Assembly (NCBI GenBank): GCA_003222035.1
Contig: QHUS01000072.1
Span: 44,778 to 108,777, forward strand
Length of the DNA stretch: 64,000 bases
DNA from: Gemmatimonadota bacterium
GTDB taxonomy: Bacteria > Gemmatimonadota > Gemmatimonadetes > Gemmatimonadales > GWC2-71-9
Reading direction: 5' to 3'
Position 1 is the stretch's first letter. Every line of letters begins with the position of its first letter. A program made the translations under genes and the position numbers. Shown here piece after piece: positions 10,186 through 19,519 of this stretch. Under the pieces are notes generated by a model. It did not search any database. It was not told the origin of the DNA and saw nothing but the letters and a program-made list of their open reading frames with translations.

Positions 10186-10189
<4 letters not shown>
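9320..10189 (+). CDS. Peptide ABC transporter permease, DppC type, with a shortened EAA loop
   Basis: Second permease of the peptide transporter, 289 residues. It has the DppC pattern [52 protein letters not shown] and [21 protein letters not shown]. After AARAAGA, family members continue with about 30 residues of the form xxRIIxRHVLPN plus the start of a helix. Here the sequence jumps straight to [25 protein letters not shown]. The second half of the cytoplasmic EAA loop, which docks on the ATPases, and part of a membrane segment therefore appear deleted in frame. GTG 9320 overlaps dppB by four bases, and the 3' end overlaps the ATPase gene by four. Confidence 0.87.
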
Positions 10190-11211
<1,022 letters not shown>

Positions 11212-12225
11212 ATGACGGCGTCCGCCCCCGCCCCCGCCCCGTCCCCGCTGGTCGACGTGCAGGGATTGGTCAAGCATTTCCCGGGCGAACGGGGGCTGTT
11301 CGGCTTGGGCCGCCCGCGTGCGGCCGTGCGGGCGGTGGATGGCGTCTCGTTCGCGATCGCGCCCGGACAAACGCTGGGACTCGTGGGCGAGTCGGGGTGC
11401 GGCAAGTCCACCGTGGGCCGCACCATGCTGCGCCTGATCGAGCCCGACCGCGGCCGCGTCACAATCGACGGCCAGGACGTCGGGGCGCTCAAGGCCCGCG
11501 CGCTGCGCGCGTTGCGGCGCCGCATGCAGATCGTGTTCCAGGATCCGTACGGCTCCCTCAACCCGCGCATGACGGTCCGACAGATGCTCGCCGAGCCGCT
11601 TGCGATCCATGGCATCGCGCGGGGCGCCGATGCCGGGCAGCGCGTTGCGGCGCTGCTCGAGGAGGTCGGCCTCGATCCGAGCTTCGCGGCGAGCTACGCC
11701 CACGAGCTCTCTGGAGGCCAGCGGCAGCGCGTGGGGATCGCCCGCGCGCTATCGGTCGAGCCGCAATTCCTGGTGCTCGACGAGCCGGTCAGTGCGCTCG
11801 ACGTGTCGGTCCAGGCGCAGGTGTTGAACCTGCTGACCGACCTGCAGCAGCGGCGGCGGCTCACTTACCTGTTCATCGCGCACGACCTCGCCGTCGTGAA
11901 GCACATCGCGGACCACGTGGCGGTGATGTATCTCGGCAAGATCATCGAGCGCGCGCCGGCGCCCGCGTTGTACGCCAGGCCGCGGCACCCCTACACGACG
12001 TCGTTGCTTTCCGCCGTGCCGGTCCCGGACCCCAAGGCCCAGCACGAGCGCATCGTGCTGGTGGGCGAGGTACCGTCGCCGGCGCACCCGCCATCCGGCT
12101 GCCCGTTTCACCCGCGCTGCCCGCACCCCCGGAAGAACGACCGCTGCCGGACCGACCCTCCGCCCCTGCGCGAAATCGCGCCGGGGCAGCTCGCGGCCTG
12201 CCACTTCGCCGAGGACCCGCTGTGA
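11212..12225 (+). CDS. Peptide ABC transporter ATP-binding protein, DppF type
   Basis: Second ATPase of the peptide importer, 337 residues. Walker A is [13 protein letters not shown], the Q-loop is [14 protein letters not shown], the signature is LSGGQRQRV and Walker B is [14 protein letters not shown]. The C-terminal oligopeptide motif [17 protein letters not shown] is present. ATG 11212 follows the previous stop without a gap. The first codons are an Ala-Pro repeat ([10 protein letters not shown]) made by a CCCCCG-type tandem. The last four bases overlap the start of a 33-codon membrane gene. Confidence 0.94.
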   Translation: MTASAPAPAPSPLVDVQGLVKHFPGERGLFGLGRPRAAVRAVDGVSFAIAPGQTLGLVGESGCGKSTVGRTMLRLIEPDRGRVTIDGQDVGALKARALRALRRRMQIVFQDPYGSLNPRMTVRQMLAEPLAIHGIARGADAGQRVAALLEEVGLDPSFAASYAHELSGGQRQRVGIARALSVEPQFLVLDEPVSALDVSVQAQVLNLLTDLQQRRRLTYLFIAHDLAVVKHIADHVAVMYLGKIIERAPAPALYARPRHPYTTSLLSAVPVPDPKAQHERIVLVGEVPSPAHPPSGCPFHPRCPHPRKNDRCRTDPPPLREIAPGQLAACHFAEDPL

Positions 12226-12323
12226 CGAACCCGCGCCTGAGCGCCGTGCTCAAAGACGCGCAGTTCTGGGTACCGGTCGCCGTCCTGGTGGCGGGTTTGC
12301 TGGTTCTCTGGTGGATCCGCTAG
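12222..12323 (+). CDS. 33-residue single-pass membrane microprotein
   Basis: A GTG-started frame overlaps the end of the DppF-type gene by four bases (GTGA) and encodes a short polar head ([16 protein letters not shown]) followed by one hydrophobic helix ([17 protein letters not shown]). Its 3' end overlaps the next gene by 13 bases. Both overlaps suggest translational coupling within the transporter operon. No family is recognised. Small single-helix proteins sometimes act as accessory subunits of membrane transporters, but that role here is inference. Confidence 0.6.
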   Translation: MTNPRLSAVLKDAQFWVPVAVLVAGLLVLWWIR

Positions 12324-13585
12324 ACGCGGGGCGGCTGCGCCGCCTCCAGCTCGCCGGCATCGCGAGCGGCTTCACCGCCGGCGCGTGGCTGGGCGCTGCC
12401 GAGGCGCCTACCAAGATGGTCACCCTGGGCCTCTCACCGGTCGTCATCTCCCTGGCGATGGTCGTGGGCGTGTTTCTCGCGCGCTGGAGCCTCCCGGCGC
12501 TGCTCCGGGGAACGTCGGCGATTCGCGCGGATGTGCGGCAGGCGCCGCATCTCATCGTGTGGGCGGTGCTCGCCGGCTGCCTGTGGGCCGTCGCCAACAC
12601 GCTCACGGTCTACGCGATCAGAGACATCGGGCTGAGCATCGCGTTCCCGCTGTGGAACGCGAACAGCCTGCTCGGCATCCTGTGGGGCGCGGTCTTCTTC
12701 AACGAATTGCGCGGCGCCGCCTGGACGCGGTTGCTCGGCGTCCTGGGGGGCGCGGCCGTGATGTTCGCGGGCGCTACGCTGCTCGCGGTAGCATCGTCCA
12801 CGCAGGCGCCCGCCGGACACGCTGCGCGCGGCGTCGCGGCGGCGCTCGCCGCGGGCGCGCTCTGGGGCACGATGTACATCCCCTACCGCAAGGCCTATCT
12901 CAGCGGCATGAATCCCCTGGCGTTCGTCACGTTCTTCACGGTGGGCGAGCTGGGAATGATGCTGTCGCTCGCCCTCGGCGGGAGCGGTGGTCTCTCCGGG
13001 CTGGTCACGCAGCTCTCCGCCGCCCGCGACGTGTTGTTCTGGTTGATGCTCGGCGGCTTCGTGTGGGTCCTGGGCGACCTGTTCCAGCAATACGCGGCAA
13101 AATATGTGGGCATCAGTCGCGGGATCCCGTTGTCGAACACCAATCAACTCTGGGGACTTGCGTGGGGGTTGCTGGTGTTCGGAGAGTTGCGCGGCCACGC
13201 GGCAGCGACGTACGGCCAGGTGATCGGCGGCTCGCTCTTGATGGCGCTCGGAGCGGTGGCGATCGCGCTGGCGTCGGCCACGGGCGCCGAGCATATCCGC
13301 TGGCAGGAAGCCGCGGAGCGAGAGAGGGCGCGCTACGGCATCGACCCCGCGTACGTCCGGGCCGCGCTCGCCGGCGAAGGCACGGGCGGCCCCTCGCGGC
13401 AGCGAACCTGGCTCGACTGGACACTGGTAGTCGGCGCCACGGCGGTGTTCGTGGCGTTCGGGTTCATCGCCCGCGTTCCCAACCTGGCCCTGAGCTGGGG
13501 ATGGGTCGTGCCGCTCACACTCGCCATGCTCGTGCTGCTCTTCGGAACAGGTTGGCTGCTCTGGCGGACTACGCGATTCAACTGA
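12311..13585 (+). CDS. GRP/RhaT-like drug-metabolite superfamily transporter
   Basis: A polytopic membrane protein of 424 residues with about ten hydrophobic segments in two similar halves. Each half has a SLLGILWGAVFFNELRG-like helix (the second being NQLWGLAWGLLVFGELRG), as in glucose/ribose porter (GRP) and RhaT-type members of the DMT superfamily. A cytoplasmic loop at about residues 325-360 (EHIRWQEAAERERARYGID) precedes the last two helices. The substrate cannot be read from sequence; sugars are typical of the family. GTG 12311 overlaps the upstream microprotein gene. Confidence 0.72.
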   Translation: MDPLDAGRLRRLQLAGIASGFTAGAWLGAAEAPTKMVTLGLSPVVISLAMVVGVFLARWSLPALLRGTSAIRADVRQAPHLIVWAVLAGCLWAVANTLTVYAIRDIGLSIAFPLWNANSLLGILWGAVFFNELRGAAWTRLLGVLGGAAVMFAGATLLAVASSTQAPAGHAARGVAAALAAGALWGTMYIPYRKAYLSGMNPLAFVTFFTVGELGMMLSLALGGSGGLSGLVTQLSAARDVLFWLMLGGFVWVLGDLFQQYAAKYVGISRGIPLSNTNQLWGLAWGLLVFGELRGHAAATYGQVIGGSLLMALGAVAIALASATGAEHIRWQEAAERERARYGIDPAYVRAALAGEGTGGPSRQRTWLDWTLVVGATAVFVAFGFIARVPNLALSWGWVVPLTLAMLVLLFGTGWLLWRTTRFN

Positions 13586-13603
13586 CCCTGGTACCTTCTC
13601 GGC

Positions 13604-15721
13604 ATGACCCCACCCCTTCGGTATCTCGCGTTGGTGACCTTGGCGCCGCTCGCACCCGCGGCACTCCCCGCGCAACAGTCCGGCTTCACCATCGAGCAGG
13701 TGATGAGCGCGCCGTTTCCCGACGAGCTCACCGCCGCGCCCGCTCCCACGAGCGGCGCTGTCGCCTGGGTGTCCAACGTGCGGGGCGTGCGGAACATCTG
13801 GGTCGCCGCCCCGCCTGACTATGTCGGGCGGGCAGTCACGGCATACACGAGCGACGACGGACAGGAGATCGCCGAGCTGCGCTGCACTCCGGACGCGCGG
13901 GCCATCGTGTACGTCCGCGGCGGCGACGCGAACGACAAGGGTGAGTACCCGAATCCCCACAGTCTGGTGACCCGGGTCGAGCAGGCGGTGTGGGTCGTGC
14001 TGGCTTCCGGCGGCGCCCCACGGCGCATCGGCGAGGGGCACGGGCCGGCGGTCTCCCCCAAGGGCGACCGGGTGGCGTTCATCAGCCATGGCCAGGTGTG
14101 GTGGGGATCGTTCACCGACTCGACGGCGACCGACCAGCTGATTCGCGCGCGGGGCACGGCCCGCTCGCTGCGCTGGTCCCCCGACGGCTCGAAGCTGGCC
14201 TTCGTAAGCGACCGCGGCGACCACGCGTTCGTCGCACTGTACGACGTAGTGACCAAGACGTTGCGCTATCTCGACCCGAGCGTCGACTCGGACGGTGAGC
14301 CCGCGTGGTCGCCCGATGGCCGGCGCATCGCATTTCTGCGCATTCCGGCGGGCGCGGAAGGCATGCCGTTCACGCCCCAGCGCAGCGGCCAGCCGTGGTC
14401 GATCCGCGTGGTCGACGTGGCCACGGGGGCGGGGGCGGGGGCGGGGGCAGGACGGGAAGTCTGGGTCGCGGACTCGGGACGGGGAAGCGTGTTCCGGGAG
14501 ATCGTGGCCGCCAACCAAATCCTCTGGGGCGCCGGTGATCGCATTGTGTTCCCCTGGGAGAAGGACGGGTGGACGCACCTCTACTCGGTTCCCCTCGCGG
14601 GCGGCCGCGCGACCCTGCTGACGCCGGGTGGGTTCGAAGTGGAGCATGTGACCTTGAGCCCGGACCGGGCCACGGTCGTGTTCAGCTCGAACCAGGACGA
14701 CATCGAGCGGCGGCACATCTGGACGGTTCCCGTGGCCGGGGGCCAGCCCACGCGGCTGACGCGCGGGACCGGTCTCGAGTGGACACCGATGATGACCGGG
14801 GACGGCCGCGCGATCGCGTTCATTCAAGCCGGAACGCGCACGCCTCCGCATCCTGTCCTCCAGGTCGGCGGCGGCACACCGCGCGACCTCGCGCCCGGCG
14901 TGGTCCCGGCGGACTTCCCGGAAGCGGCGCTGGTCGATCCGCAGCCCGTGGTGTTTCCGGGGGTGGACGGCTTGCCCGTGCACGGACAGCTGTTCCTGCC
15001 CCGCGGCCTTAAGGGAGGAGAACGGCGACCCGCCGTGATCTTCTTTCACGGCGGCTCCCGCCGGCAAATGCTGCTCGGGTGGCACTACTTCTATTACTAC
15101 CGCAATGCCTACGCGCTGAACCAGTACCTCGCGAGCCGCGGGTACGTGGTGCTGTCCGTGAACTACCGCAGCGGGATCGCCTACGGGATGGAATTCCGCG
15201 AGGCGCTGCACTACGGCGCCCAGGGGGCGAGTGAGTTCAACGACGTGCTGGGCGCCGGGCTCTACCTGGGAACACGCCCTGACGTCGACGCCAAGCGGAT
15301 CGGATTGTGGGGCGGCTCGTACGGCGGCTTTCTCACCGCCATGGGCCTCGCGCGTGCGTCCGACCTGTTCGCCGCGGGCGTCGACCTGCACGGCGTGCAC
15401 GACTGGAACGTCGAGATCCAGAACTGGGTCCCGAGCTACGATCCCTCGAAACAGGCCGACGCCGCCAAGCTCGCGTACGAGTCTTCTCCGATCGCCTATG
15501 TGAAGGACTGGCGCTCGCCGGTGCTGCTGATTCACGGGGACGACGATCGCAACGTCCAGTTCAGCCAGACGGTCCAGCTCGCGACAGCGCTGCGAGCCAG
15601 AGGCGTGAAAGTCGACCAGCTGATCCTTCCCGACGAAATCCACGATTTTCTGACGCACGCGGATTGGGTCGCGGCATACGAGGCCGCGGCCGAGTTCTTC
15701 CGGAAGTGGCTGGGGCGCTGA
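13604..15721 (+). CDS. Secreted S9-family prolyl oligopeptidase / acylaminoacyl peptidase
   Basis: Serine peptidase acting on short peptides outside the cytoplasm. The 705-residue protein starts with a signal peptide (MTPPLRYLALVTLAPLAPAALPAQQ, cleavage likely after PAQ). A beta-propeller-like half with repeated SPDG-type strands (for example SPDGSKLAFVS and SPDGRRIAFLR) is followed by an alpha/beta-hydrolase domain. The catalytic triad is visible: S572 in WGGSYGGF, D646 in HGDDDRNVQF and H680 in EIHDFL. A Gly-Ala run (GAGAGAGA) in the propeller is encoded by a GGGGGC tandem. Position after the peptide importer fits a peptide-scavenging role. Confidence 0.9.
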   Translation: MTPPLRYLALVTLAPLAPAALPAQQSGFTIEQVMSAPFPDELTAAPAPTSGAVAWVSNVRGVRNIWVAAPPDYVGRAVTAYTSDDGQEIAELRCTPDARAIVYVRGGDANDKGEYPNPHSLVTRVEQAVWVVLASGGAPRRIGEGHGPAVSPKGDRVAFISHGQVWWGSFTDSTATDQLIRARGTARSLRWSPDGSKLAFVSDRGDHAFVALYDVVTKTLRYLDPSVDSDGEPAWSPDGRRIAFLRIPAGAEGMPFTPQRSGQPWSIRVVDVATGAGAGAGAGREVWVADSGRGSVFREIVAANQILWGAGDRIVFPWEKDGWTHLYSVPLAGGRATLLTPGGFEVEHVTLSPDRATVVFSSNQDDIERRHIWTVPVAGGQPTRLTRGTGLEWTPMMTGDGRAIAFIQAGTRTPPHPVLQVGGGTPRDLAPGVVPADFPEAALVDPQPVVFPGVDGLPVHGQLFLPRGLKGGERRPAVIFFHGGSRRQMLLGWHYFYYYRNAYALNQYLASRGYVVLSVNYRSGIAYGMEFREALHYGAQGASEFNDVLGAGLYLGTRPDVDAKRIGLWGGSYGGFLTAMGLARASDLFAAGVDLHGVHDWNVEIQNWVPSYDPSKQADAAKLAYESSPIAYVKDWRSPVLLIHGDDDRNVQFSQTVQLATALRARGVKVDQLILPDEIHDFLTHADWVAAYEAAAEFFRKWLGR
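14425..14448. repeat. GGGGGC hexamer tandem (x4) in the S9 peptidase gene
   Basis: Four GGGGGC units in the coding strand encode alternating Gly and Ala in the peptidase propeller. Four G5 tracts spaced by single C could form a G-quadruplex. The unit is six bases, so copy changes keep the frame. Confidence 0.8.
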
Positions 15722-15758
15722 GGGACACGCGCCCGCATTAGTGAGGGATGATCTGGCC

Positions 15759-17075
15759 CTAGCGCACCCCGCCCATCAGCCGCTGCACCGGCTTGATGAG
15801 CACGAACATCACGACCGCCGCACCTAGCGTCACCGCCGCCGTCACACCGAACAACACCGGCAAGGGAGTCGTGCTGATGAACCCCGCGGACCACCCGGCC
15901 AGCTTGTTCCCCAGTGCGTTGGAGAGAAAGAAGACGCCCATCAACAGCCCAACCACCCTTGTCGGCGCGAGCTTGGTCACGACGGAGAGCCCCACCGGGC
16001 TGAGGCACAGTTCGCCGAGCTCCTCGATGAAATAGACGCCGACCAGCCACAGCGGACTGATCTTGATGCCCCCCTGCGCGATCGATCCCGCGGGGATCAG
16101 CAGCACGAACGCAAGCCCGACGAACAGCAGCGCCAGCGCGAACTTCGCCGGTGAAGACGGCTGCCGCGTCCCGAGCTTCACCCAGAGCCAGGCGAAGACC
16201 GGCGACAACAAGATCACGAACGCCGCCTGGATGGACACGAACCAGGAGGCGTACAGCCTGATCCCCAGGAGCTCGAGGTGGACGTAGCGATCCGCGAACA
16301 GATTGAGCGTGGATCCGGCCTGCTCGTATGCGCCCCAGAAGAGCGAGGCGAACGCGAAGAACACGACCACGGCCGCCATCCGTTTCCAGTCCTCGACGGT
16401 GAATGGGGGATCTGCCCCAGGGGCGGCGGCTGCCATCCGTTTCGGTCGGGCGGCGAGGCGCTCGATTGCGGGCTGGAGGCGGTTGCGCCCCACGACGTAC
16501 TGCACGAGTCCCAGGGTCATGCCGACACCCGCGCAGGCGAACCCGAGGTGCCAGTCCACACTCTCGGCGAGCTTGCCCGCGATGATCGGCCCCAGGAACG
16601 CGCCGAGGTTGATCCCCATGTAGAAGATCGAGAACCCGGCGTCCCGCCGCTCGTCGCCCTGCTCGTACAACGAGCCGACCAGCGTGCTGACGTTGGGCTT
16701 GAGGAGGCCGGTGCCGACGACGATGAGGATGAGGCCGGCGTAAAAGAACGACAGGGCGTGAAACGCGAGCGTGAAATGGCCCAGGGCGATGATCGCGCCG
16801 CCGATGAGCACGCTCCGGTAATGGCCGAGCCACCGGTCCGCGATGACCCCGCCGAAGATCGCGGCCAGCCAGACACTGCCGACATAATTGCCGTACACCG
16901 ATCCAGCATGCACATCCGTGAAGCCGAGCGCCTTGACCATGTACAGGATCAGGAACCCCCGCATCCCGTAATAGCTGAAGCGCTCCCACATCTCGGTGAA
17001 GAACAGCGTCGACAGCCCGCCGGGGTGGCCGAACCATGTCCCGGCTGGCGTGGAGGTCGTGACGCCCGAGGTCAC
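15759..17075 (-). CDS. Proton-dependent oligopeptide transporter (POT/PTR family)
   Basis: Inner-membrane MFS transporter importing di- and tripeptides with protons. The 438-residue protein carries the family's EMWERFSYYGMRGFLILYM motif (ExxERFxYYG) in helix 1 and the IVVGTGLLKPNVSTLVGSLY motif. FSIFYMGINLGAFLGP follows, as in DtpA-type proteins. About a dozen hydrophobic segments are present, with a charged loop at the centre. GTG 17075 is the start; the gene is last in a minus-strand operon behind three small genes. It converges on the S9 peptidase gene, with about 37 bases between the stops and no strong terminator. Confidence 0.93.
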   Translation of the reverse strand: MTSGVTTSTPAGTWFGHPGGLSTLFFTEMWERFSYYGMRGFLILYMVKALGFTDVHAGSVYGNYVGSVWLAAIFGGVIADRWLGHYRSVLIGGAIIALGHFTLAFHALSFFYAGLILIVVGTGLLKPNVSTLVGSLYEQGDERRDAGFSIFYMGINLGAFLGPIIAGKLAESVDWHLGFACAGVGMTLGLVQYVVGRNRLQPAIERLAARPKRMAAAAPGADPPFTVEDWKRMAAVVVFFAFASLFWGAYEQAGSTLNLFADRYVHLELLGIRLYASWFVSIQAAFVILLSPVFAWLWVKLGTRQPSSPAKFALALLFVGLAFVLLIPAGSIAQGGIKISPLWLVGVYFIEELGELCLSPVGLSVVTKLAPTRVVGLLMGVFFLSNALGNKLAGWSAGFISTTPLPVLFGVTAAVTLGAAVVMFVLIKPVQRLMGGVR

Positions 17076-17084
17076 GCGGTCGTC

Positions 17085-17573
17085 TCAGTCGAAGAGTTCG
17101 TTCTGCTCGACGGGCTCCGACGGTGGCGGGGCGCGCAGCGTTTCGCCCAGCCGCTGCTCCCACTGCTCCGCGTCGAAGTGGTGCTCGCTCTGCAACGTGC
17201 TTCGCAGCGCCGGTGAGAACTCGTGAAAGGCCGCGAGCAAGTCGGTGACCGCCTCGCGCAGCGCCTGTGCCGAGACGCCGCCTCCCGCCGCGCCCATGTC
17301 CTCGAGAATGCTCTGCTCGGTGCGGGACGCCACGATCGGGTCCGGGCGCCCCTGCACGAAAACGTTGGTGCGCCGTTTGGGGCCGCGCTCCTCCTCGATC
17401 GGCATCAGCCCCACAATGCCGTCCGAGCGCCAGTACTTGCCGTAGCCGAGGAAGACCATGCGGTCGCGCTTGATGTCCATGCTGCCTCCGCGCCGCCCGT
17501 CCGCGTTGCGTGGCCCCCCACCGGACTCAAAAGCGTCGCGGAACCAGGCGAGCACGTCGCGGATCAGGCTCAT
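17085..17573 (-). CDS. Uncharacterised 162-residue protein
   Basis: Starts MSLIRDVLAWFRDAFESGGG; the core is MDIKRDRMVFLGYGKYWRSDGIVGLMPIEEERGPKRRTNVFVQGRPDPIVASRTEQSIL. That stretch faintly resembles DUF370/RemA proteins (FGN, then P.KR, then TR). I do not trust the resemblance enough to name it. The C-terminal part is helical and acidic, ending VEQNELFD. ATG 17573 is chosen over longer forms because it overlaps the upstream stop region correctly and the added sequence would be Arg-rich off-frame noise. It lies between a coiled-coil gene and the POT transporter gene. Confidence 0.75.
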   Translation of the reverse strand: MSLIRDVLAWFRDAFESGGGPRNADGRRGGSMDIKRDRMVFLGYGKYWRSDGIVGLMPIEEERGPKRRTNVFVQGRPDPIVASRTEQSILEDMGAAGGGVSAQALREAVTDLLAAFHEFSPALRSTLQSEHHFDAEQWEQRLGETLRAPPPSEPVEQNELFD

Positions 17574-17575
17574 GA

Positions 17576-18145
17576 CTAGTCCTTCTTCATTTTCTTCTTG
17601 AGCTCCCGGAGCTGGCGATCGGCGGCGGCCTCGCGGGCGGCGTGATCGAGCTGGGACTTGAGCAGCTCGTCCGCCGCGTCGGTGCCGGGACGCGCGCCCC
17701 CGGCGGATTGGAGATCGCGCCACGCCCGCTCCGCGGAGCGCTCCGCCTCCGTGAGCGGCCGATCGCGCTCGGCCCGACCCAGCTGCGCCTGCATGTCCCC
17801 CAGCTCCCGCTCGTAGAGCGCCAGCTCGGCCTGCAGGGCGACCAGCTTCCGCTCGAGCACCCCGACGCGCTCACGGTGCTTCCCCGCGAAGCGATCCGCG
17901 ACGTCGACCGTTTCGCGGTCCTGGATCTCGGCGGCGAGCCGGCCGCGGCGCTCCGCATCGGCGAGCCGCTGCCGCTCCTGCGCGAGGTCCCGTTCGGTGC
18001 GCGTCACGGCGTCGCGCGTCTCACCGACGGCCAGCTTCGCCTCGACCACCGCCTCCCGCATCTGCCGCGCCAGATCACGCAGATCACCCGGCGGCGTCGC
18101 CGCATCGAGCGCGGCGCCCAACGCGTCCCGCAGGCGCTCGAACAC
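17576..18145 (-). CDS. Coiled-coil protein, unknown function
   Basis: A 189-residue protein dominated by charged heptads from about residue 20 to 140 (for example RDAVTRTERDLAQERQRLADAERRGRL). It ends in a lysine-rich tail RELKKKMKKD. No signal peptide or membrane segment is seen, so it is probably cytoplasmic. The length and coil recall PspA-like proteins, but no diagnostic motif is present. GTG 18145 is the start, seven bases after the FmdB stop; its stop lies three bases before the next start, so the genes form one operon. Confidence 0.75.
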   Translation of the reverse strand: MFERLRDALGAALDAATPPGDLRDLARQMREAVVEAKLAVGETRDAVTRTERDLAQERQRLADAERRGRLAAEIQDRETVDVADRFAGKHRERVGVLERKLVALQAELALYERELGDMQAQLGRAERDRPLTEAERSAERAWRDLQSAGGARPGTDAADELLKSQLDHAAREAAADRQLRELKKKMKKD

Positions 18146-18151
18146 GCGACG

Positions 18152-18316
18152 CTAGCTTTTCCGGACTGTCTTCGCGAAAAACGACGAGAACACCTGTTCC
18201 ACCGCCTTCGACTTGCACGCGGGACAGGCCGGCGGCTCGCCACCGTGCTCCTCGATCCCCTCCTGCTGGGCGAAGCGCGCGTCGCATTTCGTGCAACGGT
18301 ATTCGTAGATCGGCAT
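18152..18316 (-). CDS. FmdB-family zinc ribbon protein
   Basis: A 54-residue protein beginning MPIYEYRCTKCDARF, the hallmark of FmdB-type zinc ribbons. A second cysteine pair follows, CPACKSKAVEQVF. The four cysteines (C8, C11, C31, C34) would bind one zinc. Family members are often called regulators, from FmdB of methylotrophs, but their role is poorly known. It is the first gene of the minus-strand operon leading to the POT transporter. A sigma-70-like promoter lies right before its ATG, leaving only about four untranslated bases. Confidence 0.88.
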   Translation of the reverse strand: MPIYEYRCTKCDARFAQQEGIEEHGGEPPACPACKSKAVEQVFSSFFAKTVRKS

Positions 18317-18326
18317 GGCGGAGTTT

Positions 18327-18355
18327 ACGTTATTCCCCGCTCAAACAGCGGTCAA
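18327..18355 (-). promoter_or_regulatory. Promoter of the FmdB-POT operon
   Basis: On the minus strand TTGACC (18355-18350), a 17-base spacer and TAACGT (18332-18327). The start site would fall near 18320, about four bases before the FmdB ATG at 18316. The transcript would be nearly leaderless. Confidence 0.5.
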
Positions 18356-18356
18356 G

Positions 18357-18385
18357 TTGACGCTCGGCCCCGGCGCGCCGATGAT
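18357..18385 (+). promoter_or_regulatory. Divergent promoter of the lipoprotein gene
   Basis: TTGACG (18357-18362), a 17-base spacer and GATGAT (18380-18385). The predicted start site coincides with ATG 18393, supporting that start and a leaderless mRNA. The -10 box is a weak match. Confidence 0.35.
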
Positions 18386-18392
18386 TGCGTCC

Positions 18393-18899
18393 ATGCGGAG
18401 TCGCCTGTGGCGTACGGCGCTGTGCACGGCCGCCCTCTCCTGTAATGGGGGGCTGCAACCCACTACGGCCTGCTCCGGGATCTGCGGCACGGTGACATAC
18501 GAGGGCTCGCTCCCCGACAGCCTGAAGGACAGCACGGCAACGGTGCTCGTCGTGGCGTTCGCCACGTTCCCGCAGACGGCGTCGGACCTCTTCAATTTCG
18601 CGGCGACCACCACCGTCGACACCGGCGGGCCTCCGCGCCGCTACGTCCTGCAAGTGCCCCAGGGGACATATGAGTGGGTCCTCGCGGTCTGGGAAAAAAA
18701 GAGCCGTACACCACTCAGCGTGCAGAACGCGGATTCCCTGCTCCGTGAGGTCGGATTCTACCGCAATCCCGCCGACGCAACCCCCCAGGGCAGCGGGCGC
18801 GTGCACGTGACCGGCGCGGGCGCAGACTCGATCAACTTCGCGATCGACTTCACCAACATGCATCGGATCTGCGATTACTTCCCGCCGTGCCCCCCATGA
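18393..18899 (+). CDS. Putative lipoprotein, unknown function
   Basis: A 168-residue exported protein. The N-terminus RSRLWRTALCTAALSC is a plausible lipoprotein signal with cysteine as the first mature residue. The mature domain is beta-rich (SGICGTVTYEGSLPDSLKDSTATVLVVAF, then PRRYVLQVPQGTYEWVLAVWEK), like a small carboxypeptidase-regulatory or Ig-like fold, but no family is recognised. ATG 18393 is preferred because it puts the signal at the N-terminus and lies at a predicted promoter start. The stop overlaps the start of the TonB receptor gene by four bases, suggesting coupled expression of two envelope proteins. Confidence 0.65.
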   Translation: MRSRLWRTALCTAALSCNGGLQPTTACSGICGTVTYEGSLPDSLKDSTATVLVVAFATFPQTASDLFNFAATTTVDTGGPPRRYVLQVPQGTYEWVLAVWEKKSRTPLSVQNADSLLREVGFYRNPADATPQGSGRVHVTGAGADSINFAIDFTNMHRICDYFPPCPP

Positions 18900-19519
18900 C
18901 ACACCCCGCAATGCTCGCCGTGCTGGCGACCTCCCTCACCGCCACGGCCGCCGCGCAGGACACAGCCGTCCTGTACGGGTCCGTGACGAGCACCCTCGGC
19001 CAGCCACTCCGCGCAATCGTGCGGGATGTCGCGAGCGGTCGCGACGCCGCCGCCGACGCGCAAGGGCGCTATCGCCTGGTCGTTCGAGCCGGGACGACCG
19101 TGCTCCGGGTCGCGCACATCGGGTATGCCGCCGTCACGGACACCGTGACCGTCGCCCCGGGCGACTCGCTGGAGCGTGACTATCGACTCGAGGCAGCACC
19201 CGTGGAGCTGCAGCCCACCGTCGTCACGGCGGCCAAGCACTCCCAGCTCCTGGATCAATCGGCCGCCAGTGTCGCGGTCATGAGCGACACCGATCTCGCG
19301 CGGCGGGCGGTGTCCACGGTGGACGAGGCCGTCAATCGGGCGCCGGGCGTGCTGTTCCTGAATGGCCAGGTCAACATCCGGGGATCGAGCGGCTTCGTCG
19401 AGGGCCTGGGGTCGCGCGTGCTGCTGCTGGTGGACGGCGTGCCCGCCAACCAGGGCGACCCGGTGGGATCGACTGGGACATGGTGCCGCTCGCGGACGTG
19501 GAGCGGGTCGAAGTGGTGA
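18896..19519 (+). CDS. TonB-dependent receptor, N-terminal fragment (frameshifted)
   Basis: Exported protein with signal sequence MLAVLATSLTATAAAQ, a carboxypeptidase-regulatory-like beta domain (about residues 25-95: LYGSVTSTLGQPLRAIVRDVASGRDA and onwards) and the first part of a plug domain (LGSRVLLLVDGVPANQGD). The frame then leaves the family pattern and stops at 19519. The expected continuation GGIDWDMVPLADVERVEVVKG is in the next frame from 19462. One base is missing near 19460, between GAC (19457-19459) and GGT (19462-19464). The two parts together would be a normal outer-membrane receptor of about 724 residues. Real decay and a sequencing error both fit. Confidence 0.75.
   Translation: MTHPAMLAVLATSLTATAAAQDTAVLYGSVTSTLGQPLRAIVRDVASGRDAAADAQGRYRLVVRAGTTVLRVAHIGYAAVTDTVTVAPGDSLERDYRLEAAPVELQPTVVTAAKHSQLLDQSAASVAVMSDTDLARRAVSTVDEAVNRAPGVLFLNGQVNIRGSSGFVEGLGSRVLLLVDGVPANQGDPVGSTGTWCRSRTWSGSKW

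Noticed and set aside
11219..11245. CCCCCG tandem at the start of the DppF-type gene as another heptad element
   Set aside because: The unit is six bases and too short to separate from ordinary Ala-Pro codons.
12434..15658. A minus-strand open frame of over 1000 codons antisense to the GRP-like transporter and S9 peptidase
   Set aside because: Arg/His/Gln-rich composition and no family motif; long antisense frames are expected in GC-rich coding DNA. The plus-strand genes have clear family motifs and signal peptides.
17085..17573. Naming the protein RemA/DUF370-like
   Set aside because: Only a few scattered residues agree and the order is loose; left as uncharacterised.
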